A stretch of 10,299 nt of DNA from Clostridia bacterium (GTDB lineage Bacteria > Bacillota_A > Clostridia > Oscillospirales > CAG-272), in assembly GCA_017533545.1 (NCBI GenBank), contig JAFXHW010000125.1, positions 1-10,299 of the forward strand, written 5' to 3'. The first letter of the stretch is position 1, and every line of letters begins with the position of its first letter. Positions 5,417 to 10,299 of the stretch are shown here, in pieces. The position numbers and the translations under genes were made by a program. The notes below the pieces were generated by a model. The model saw only the letters and a list, made by a program, of their open reading frames with translations, made no database searches and was not told the DNA's origin.

Positions 5417-7648
5417 ATGAAATACAGCAAGTATGTCAGCACAAAAATTGGTACGATCGGTGACATGAAGGCTACCAGCGTTCACGGCGGCGGAAAAACA
5501 CATCCCGGTGCGATTGCACCCTTCGGCATGGTGCAGTTCGGCCCCGATACGCTCGAGGGAGGAGACAACGGTTCTGGTTACAGCTATCATCACACTACGA
5601 TAGACGGATTCAGTATAAATCACATGTCGGGCGTGGGCTGGTACGGCGACCTTGGCAATTTCCAGGTCATGCCTACAACAGGTGAGCTCAATCTTCTTTC
5701 GGGTACATATGAGGATGCACTCACTACCCGTTCTGACAGAGGATACGAATCCGATTTCAGACATGAAACCGAACTTACCGAGGCAGGTTATTACGCCGTA
5801 ACTCTCGATACTTACGGCGTGCGCGCCGAAACAACCGTTTCGGTTCATGCGGGCATGATCCGCATGACTTACCCCGAAAACGAAATGCGCCGCGTACAGA
5901 TCAATCTCGCCCGCCGCGTTGCGGGACGTTCTCCTTTGCAGGAGCTTAAAATACTTGATAACGGTGTCATCGAAGGACAGATCCATTGCCCGTCCAGCCA
6001 TGGCGGATTCGGCCGCGACGTAGGCGGCGTTGACTATAACCTTTTCTTCCATGCTGAATTCAGCGAAAAATGGGACAGATACGGCCTTTGGAACAAAAAC
6101 GCGCCCGTTGAAGCTTCGTCTGACGAATATAAGGGAGAGGAACTCTGGTTCTATGCCGAATTTGCGCCGTCTGCATCCCCCATCTGCCTCAAAGTCGGTA
6201 TATCTTACATAAATATCGAGGGCGCAAGGGATAACTTTGATGCCGAAGCAAAGGACAAGTCTTTTGATACGATGCACAAAGAAGTTACCGATATGTGGGA
6301 TGACATCTTTGACGGAGTTAAAGTTGAAGGCGGCGATGACGAAAAGCTGACCGTATTCTACACAACTCTTTATCACGCGCTTCTCGATCCCCGTATGTTC
6401 TCCGATGTGAACGGCAATTATCTGTCGGCTGACGGTTCTGTCTGCCGTACCGATAAGTTCCAAAAGCGCACTGTTTTCAGCGGTTGGGACGTATTCAGAA
6501 GCGAATTCCCCCTTCTCACTCTCGTTAAGCCCGATGCCATCAACGATATGATGCACACCCTCATCGACGTTGCCGAAAACAAGTGCGTATCGTTCCCCCG
6601 CTGGGAACTTTTCAACAATGAAGCCAACTGCATGATCGGCGACCCCGGAATCTCGGTTGTGCTCGATGCGTACCGCAAGGGTATACGCGATTTCGATATC
6701 AAGCGTGCATACGATATCTGCCTTAAAACAGCATTTGATCCCAATACCGGCCGCTTTGGCGCCGAGGACATGAACACTCTCGGATATATGCCCAACGACG
6801 TGTCCTATACACTTGAAAACGTATATGCCGATTGGTGTATTTCGATGCTTGCAAAGGAACTCGGCGACAGCGAAAACGAAAAGCTGTTCACCGAGCGCGC
6901 ATATAACTACAAAAAGATATTCGATACTTCTGTCGGCTGGATGCGTAAACGCAACCGCGACGGAAGCTGGGACGTATGGAACGGAGAATACGACTACGAC
7001 GGATGCATGGAGAGCAACATCTTCCAGCAGACCTGGTTTGTTCCCCACGACCCGCAGGGACTGTTCAATCTTATGGGCAGAGATAAGGCGATCGCCAACC
7101 TCGAGCGTCTTATGGAGGAGGCCGATCTTTCCGCAATGTGGAATGATTCGTACAATCATCCCAACGAACCCTGCCACCATCTCGTACACATGTTTAACGA
7201 TATCGGCTTGCCCTGGAGAACTCAGTATTGGATAAGACGTATCCAGAACGAGTCATATAATACTACCGAATACGGATTCTGCGGAAATGAGGACGTCGGA
7301 CAGATGTCGGCATGGTTCGTGCTCACTGCACTCGGATTCCATTCCATGTGCCCGGGCAGAAACGTAATGCATATCAATACTCCTCTCTTCAGACGTGCAG
7401 AGATCGCGCTTTCAAAGAAGTATCACACATGCGCCGTCAGCGATAAGCTTATAATCGAAACTGACTGCGACCCGATTGAAAATCTCTATATTCAGGGAGT
7501 CAGCGTAAACGGTGTTGAGCTCGATCGCGCATGGCTCAAATGGGAAGAGATTGCAAACGGCGGCGTTATCCGCTACAGACTCGGCAAGACTCCCAATACC
7601 GAATGGGCAAAAGTATTGCCTCCTTCTATGAGTGAAATTGAAGAATAA
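5417..7648 (+). CDS. Glycoside hydrolase family 92 alpha-mannosidase
   Basis: GH92 enzymes are calcium-dependent exo-alpha-mannosidases (mostly alpha-1,2) that trim mannose from N-glycans or yeast mannan with inversion. The N-terminal beta-sandwich shows GAIAPFGMVQFGPDT (31-45) and GFSINHMSGVGWYGD (64-78). The (alpha/alpha)6 catalytic domain shows FSGWDVFRSEFPLLTL (354-369), PRWELFNNEANCMIGD (394-409), the acid-bearing HPNEPCHH (581-588, E584 probably the proton donor) and EYGFCGNEDVGQMSAW (618-633), whose acidic residues fit the family's base site. At 743 residues the length is normal. The N terminus begins directly with the domain and has no signal peptide or lipobox, so the enzyme should be cytoplasmic, unlike the exported Bacteroides members. 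It has its own promoter and terminator and no adjacent transporter or regulator. Exact linkage specificity is not readable. Confidence 0.95.
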   Translation: MKYSKYVSTKIGTIGDMKATSVHGGGKTHPGAIAPFGMVQFGPDTLEGGDNGSGYSYHHTTIDGFSINHMSGVGWYGDLGNFQVMPTTGELNLLSGTYEDALTTRSDRGYESDFRHETELTEAGYYAVTLDTYGVRAETTVSVHAGMIRMTYPENEMRRVQINLARRVAGRSPLQELKILDNGVIEGQIHCPSSHGGFGRDVGGVDYNLFFHAEFSEKWDRYGLWNKNAPVEASSDEYKGEELWFYAEFAPSASPICLKVGISYINIEGARDNFDAEAKDKSFDTMHKEVTDMWDDIFDGVKVEGGDDEKLTVFYTTLYHALLDPRMFSDVNGNYLSADGSVCRTDKFQKRTVFSGWDVFRSEFPLLTLVKPDAINDMMHTLIDVAENKCVSFPRWELFNNEANCMIGDPGISVVLDAYRKGIRDFDIKRAYDICLKTAFDPNTGRFGAEDMNTLGYMPNDVSYTLENVYADWCISMLAKELGDSENEKLFTERAYNYKKIFDTSVGWMRKRNRDGSWDVWNGEYDYDGCMESNIFQQTWFVPHDPQGLFNLMGRDKAIANLERLMEEADLSAMWNDSYNHPNEPCHHLVHMFNDIGLPWRTQYWIRRIQNESYNTTEYGFCGNEDVGQMSAWFVLTALGFHSMCPGRNVMHINTPLFRRAEIALSKKYHTCAVSDKLIIETDCDPIENLYIQGVSVNGVELDRAWLKWEEIANGGVIRYRLGKTPNTEWAKVLPPSMSEIEE

Positions 7649-7653
7649 CACCG

Positions 7654-7685
7654 AAAAATCACCGTGCGAAACACGGTGATTTTTT
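7654..7685 (+). terminator. Intrinsic terminator of the GH92 gene
   Basis: A perfect 13-bp inverted repeat (7654-7666 and 7672-7684) with core TCACCGTG/CACGGTGA and a CGAAA loop runs directly into T6 (7680-7685). It begins 6 bases after the GH92 stop. The A-tract on the left arm would allow some function on the other strand, but no leftward gene ends here. Confidence 0.93.
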
Positions 7686-7717
7686 ATAAAAAGCCAAAAG
7701 AGATTTTCACTTATCTA

Positions 7718-7746
7718 TTGCCTTTTTCAAAACAATACTGTATAAT
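7718..7746 (+). promoter_or_regulatory. Sigma-A promoter of the pyrC-pyrF operon
   Basis: TTGCCT (7718-7723), a 17-bp spacer and TATAAT (7741-7746). The predicted start near 7753 gives a leader of only about 35 nt, too short for a PyrR-type attenuator. If the operon responds to pyrimidines, control is likely at initiation or elsewhere. Confidence 0.75.
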
Positions 7747-7787
7747 AACAGTAAATGATAACTTTAAGTATTTAAAGCGAGAAAGTA

Positions 7788-8867
7788 ATGAGCAAAATAA
7801 TATCAGTTCCCGCATTCGTTGATATGCATTGCCATACACGAGAACCGGGGTATGAATACAAAGAGGACATAGAAAGCTGTCTTAAAGCCGCCTATGCGGG
7901 CGGATATGCGGCTATCGTTGCTATGCCAAACACAAATCCGGTGACGGATAACACTGACACGCTTACCTATGTTATTTCGCGCGCAAAAGAGGTTGGGCTT
8001 ACAAAACTTCTTCCGACAGCGGCAATAACAGTCGGCCAAAAGGGCGGGGAGCTAACAGACTTTCCTGCGCTTAAGGCGGCGGGAGCGGTGGCGTTCACAG
8101 ACGACGGTAGGCCTGTCGAGCGCTCGGGTATGATGGCGGACGCTATGAAAGCATGCGCCGAGCACGACTGTCTTATTATCTCCCACTGCGAGGAGCTTCC
8201 TTTGGCAACGGGAGCAATAAATGCCGGAGAGACCGCCAAAAAGCTCGGTGTCCGCGGCACACCAAATGCCGCAGAGGACGTTATGACCGCACGCGACATT
8301 ATTCTTTCCGAAATGACAGGCTGCCGGCTTCACATCGCCCACGTTTCTACAAAGGGAAGTGCAGAGTTAATTCGCGCGGCAAAAAAGAGAGGGGTAAGAG
8401 TGACGGCAGAAACCTGTCCGCACTATTTCACCTTTATCGACGAGGATGTCGAAAGAATAGGCGTGAATGCGAAGATGAATCCGCCTCTTCGTTCAAAAGA
8501 GGATCGTGATGCGATAATTGAAGCGATCGTCGACGGTACTATCGACTGTATCTTTACCGATCATGCACCCCATTCTGCCGAGGAAAAGGCAAGGGGTCTC
8601 GCTTCTGCTCCCAACGGCATAATCGGACTTCAGACAGCCTTTGCCTCTGCATACACATATCTTGTAAAGGCAGGGCATATAACGCTCGAGCGACTTTCGG
8701 AGCTTATGACCTATAATCCCTGCAAGATTCTCGGTATCGCATTGCCTGAGGAAAAAGTTGATATCGAAATTGAAGACGGTTTCGTTTTTGACGAAAGCAT
8801 GATACTTTCAAAGTCGCACAATTCCCCCTATATCGGTATGACTCTCTATGGCAGAGTAATTCGCTGA
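7788..8867 (+). CDS. pyrC: Dihydroorotase, short form
   Basis: A zinc amidohydrolase that interconverts N-carbamoyl-aspartate and dihydroorotate, the third step of de novo pyrimidine synthesis. Active-site elements of class I dihydroorotases are all present: the metal pair H14/H16 in DMHCHTREPG, the NTNPVTD substrate loop (48-54), the acidic FTDDGRPV (103-110), H133 in ISHCEE, H185 in IAHVST, and D258 in FTDHAPH. NPPLR (231-235) and the APNGIIGLQTA loop (274-284) contact substrate in the family. At 359 residues it is about 60-70 shorter than the usual 420-430. The protein begins almost at the first barrel strand and ends at GRVIR, so most of the composite beta-sandwich is missing. An in-frame TAA at 7773 rules out an upstream start. 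The ribosome site is weak (GAGAAAG). It is the first gene of a pyrC-pyrF operon. Confidence 0.93.
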   Translation: MSKIISVPAFVDMHCHTREPGYEYKEDIESCLKAAYAGGYAAIVAMPNTNPVTDNTDTLTYVISRAKEVGLTKLLPTAAITVGQKGGELTDFPALKAAGAVAFTDDGRPVERSGMMADAMKACAEHDCLIISHCEELPLATGAINAGETAKKLGVRGTPNAAEDVMTARDIILSEMTGCRLHIAHVSTKGSAELIRAAKKRGVRVTAETCPHYFTFIDEDVERIGVNAKMNPPLRSKEDRDAIIEAIVDGTIDCIFTDHAPHSAEEKARGLASAPNGIIGLQTAFASAYTYLVKAGHITLERLSELMTYNPCKILGIALPEEKVDIEIEDGFVFDESMILSKSHNSPYIGMTLYGRVIR

Positions 8868-8891
8868 ATATAATTTAACGAGGTATAATAT

Positions 8892-9758
8892 ATGTCTTTT
8901 GATAAGCTTTACGAACTGATTGCTCAGAAAAATAATCCCACAGTAATGGGACTTGACCCCAAACTCGAATATATCCCCGAAAAATTCCGCGAGGGAAAGA
9001 GCGTGTCCGAATCTCTTTTCGATTTCAATAGGGCGCTCATCGATGCCACCGCTGATCTTATCCCCGCAATAAAGCCCCAGTCTGCTTATTATGAGCTCTA
9101 CGGCCTTGAAGGACTTTTGGCGCTTGACAAGACTATCCGCTACGCAAAACAAGCGGGTATATACGTTATTCTTGATGCCAAGCGCGGCGATATCGGATCA
9201 ACTGCATCTGCTTATGCTGAGGGTCACCTTGGCGAGGGCGGTGCAGGCGCTGACTGCATAACGGTCAATCCCTATCTCGGATCGGACGGTATCGTTCCTT
9301 TTATTGACGCTGCAAAGAAATACGACAAAGCTCTCTTTTCTCTCGTTAAAACGTCCAATCCTTCGTCCAGCGAGTTCCAGGACAGGCTCATTGACGGCAA
9401 ACCTCTTTACAGAATAGTCGGCGAAGCAACTGAAAAGTGGGGCGAGGATAATATAGGCGAATACGGATACAGCAGAGTGGGCGCGGTCATCGGTGCAACT
9501 CACCCCGAACAGCTTGCAGAACTCAGAGCGGCAATGCCTCACACCTTCTTCCTTGTACCCGGATACGGCGCGCAGGGCGGAACCGCTGCAGATGTTGCCT
9601 TCGCATTCCGCCAGAGTGATAAGAGCGGTGCAATCGTTAACTCCTCCCGCGCGCTTATGTGTGCATATAAGGGTAAAGGCGATGACATGAATTTTGCCCA
9701 GTTTACGAGAAATGCCTGCATTGAAATGCGTGACGCGCTCAATGCCGCGATGAAATAA
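8892..9758 (+). CDS. pyrF: Orotidine-5'-phosphate decarboxylase (type 2)
   Basis: This enzyme catalyses the last step of UMP synthesis, the decarboxylation of OMP, in the cytoplasm. The single TIM barrel of 288 residues shows [11 protein letters not shown] with D22, the substrate lysine K61 in [10 protein letters not shown], and the catalytic DAKRGDIG, where K97 and the flanking aspartates D95 and D100 form the decarboxylation network. Next comes [15 protein letters not shown] (119-133). The phosphate-gripping part is VPGYGAQGG near residue 223 and NSSRAL near 250. The [15 protein letters not shown] wording and the length above 270 place it in the longer group 2 (MtOMPDC-like) rather than the roughly 230-residue E. 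coli/Bacillus form. It starts 24 bases after pyrC with GAGGT ahead of the ATG, so the two are almost certainly co-transcribed. Confidence 0.96.
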   Translation: MSFDKLYELIAQKNNPTVMGLDPKLEYIPEKFREGKSVSESLFDFNRALIDATADLIPAIKPQSAYYELYGLEGLLALDKTIRYAKQAGIYVILDAKRGDIGSTASAYAEGHLGEGGAGADCITVNPYLGSDGIVPFIDAAKKYDKALFSLVKTSNPSSSEFQDRLIDGKPLYRIVGEATEKWGEDNIGEYGYSRVGAVIGATHPEQLAELRAAMPHTFFLVPGYGAQGGTAADVAFAFRQSDKSGAIVNSSRALMCAYKGKGDDMNFAQFTRNACIEMRDALNAAMK

Positions 9759-9787
9759 AAAATCTTTCGTTATCAAGGAGCAATGTT

Positions 9788-10299
9788 ATGAAAATTGGAG
9801 CAATGGTTGAATCGTTCCGTCTCGATTTTGTCAGCGCGGTAAAAAAAGCGGCAGATCTCGGTCTTGACGGCATTCAGAAATATGTTACGGGCGGAGAGAT
9901 CTATTGGACAGACAATCAGATCAAGGAAGCCCTTGATATTGTAAAGTCGAACGGCCTTGTATTCTCGGCGGTATGCGCTGATTTCGGTCACGGATTTTCT
10001 AATCCCGAGCTCAACGATGAGCTTATCGAGAAATCCAAGCGTGCAGTTGACCTTGCAAAAAAGCTTGAATGTAACGTTATCACAACTCACATCGGCAAGC
10101 TTACCGAAGAGGATTCCGAAAACAATGAAATCATGAGAAAAGCATGCCGTGAGCTTGCGATCTATGCCGATTCCATGGAGGCTGCGTTTGCCGTTGAAAC
10201 AGGGCCCGAAAAAGCGGTCGTGCTCGCACCCTTCCTCGATAGTCTCGGAGCAAACGGAGTAAGAGTTAATTTTGACCCCGCAAACCTTGTTATGTGCTC
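9788..10299 (+). CDS. Sugar phosphate isomerase/epimerase (xylose-isomerase-like TIM barrel), 3' partial
   Basis: The frame is open from the ATG at 9788 to the window end (170 residues), so the C terminus is missing. AAGGAG at 9775-9780 is 7 bases ahead of this ATG. The ATG at 9783 would be too close to that site and is in another frame. The N-terminal [11 protein letters not shown], an ADLGLDGIQ second strand region, [16 protein letters not shown] with H101, AVETGPE with E137 and [10 protein letters not shown] with D163 follow the AP-endonuclease-2 barrel plan, where the last two acidic residues bind the divalent metal. Members isomerise or epimerise keto-sugars or their phosphates, or act on inositol derivatives; substrate cannot be assigned from this fragment. 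It begins 29 bases after pyrF with no terminator between, so it is probably part of the same transcript. Confidence 0.85.
   Translation, partial: MKIGAMVESFRLDFVSAVKKAADLGLDGIQKYVTGGEIYWTDNQIKEALDIVKSNGLVFSAVCADFGHGFSNPELNDELIEKSKRAVDLAKKLECNVITTHIGKLTEEDSENNEIMRKACRELAIYADSMEAAFAVETGPEKAVVLAPFLDSLGANGVRVNFDPANLVMC

Noticed and set aside
5378..7189. A 603-codon open frame on the minus strand, antisense to the GH92 gene
   Set aside because: Its translation has no recognisable domain and is rich in Cys, His and Val as expected from a shadow frame. The plus strand encodes an unmistakable full-length GH92 enzyme with promoter, ribosome site and terminator.
7747..7787. Possible pyrimidine-responsive attenuator ahead of pyrC
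   Set aside because: The leader is only about 35 nt, has no hairpin followed by a T-run, and shows no PyrR-type binding loop.
8868..8891. Two TATAAT-like hexamers between pyrC and pyrF as an internal promoter
   Set aside because: No -35-like sequence lies 16-18 bp upstream of the first hexamer, and the gap is short and AT-rich by nature. Co-transcription with pyrC is simpler.

Overview
The window looks like a gene-dense stretch of chromosome from an anaerobic Gram-positive of the class Clostridia (Bacillota), probably a gut Oscillospirales- or Christensenellales-type bacterium. This is an inference from the protein families, from the near-consensus sigma-A promoters with 17-bp spacers, from strong AGGAGG-type ribosome sites, and from A/T-flanked hairpin terminators. 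I see no mobile elements, CRISPR arrays, rRNA or tRNA genes, and no gene-free stretch longer than about 210 bases.

Layout. (1) Positions 1-2033 (+) hold the 3' part of a sugar-phosphate nucleotidyltransferase. It carries a left-handed beta-helix and a C-terminal phosphohexomutase-like domain that has lost all its catalytic loops. (2) It converges on, and overlaps by 30 bp, a CCA-adding tRNA nucleotidyltransferase (2004-3215, -). The apparent terminator of each gene lies inside the coding sequence of the other. (3) A compact divergent promoter region (about 3240-3310) separates cca from a HAD-family phosphatase (3342-3977, +). (4) One perfect hairpin serves as terminator for both the HAD gene and the convergent PLP aminotransferase (4015-5208, -). 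(5) A second divergent promoter region (5246-5353) drives the aminotransferase leftwards and a GH92 alpha-mannosidase (5417-7648, +) rightwards; the mannosidase ends in a clear terminator. (6) A new promoter at 7718-7746 starts a rightward operon: a shortened dihydroorotase (pyrC), orotidine-5'-phosphate decarboxylase (pyrF), and a sugar phosphate isomerase/epimerase-like gene cut off by the window end.

Function. Most of this is housekeeping: tRNA 3'-end maturation, de novo pyrimidine synthesis, amino-acid transamination. Carbohydrate metabolism is added by the nucleotide-sugar synthase, the mannosidase and the isomerase. I do not see an obvious new multi-gene system. The points most worth checking are the fused pseudo-mutase domain, the interlocked terminators at the nucleotidyltransferase/cca junction, the minimal dihydroorotase, and the mannosidase without a signal peptide.
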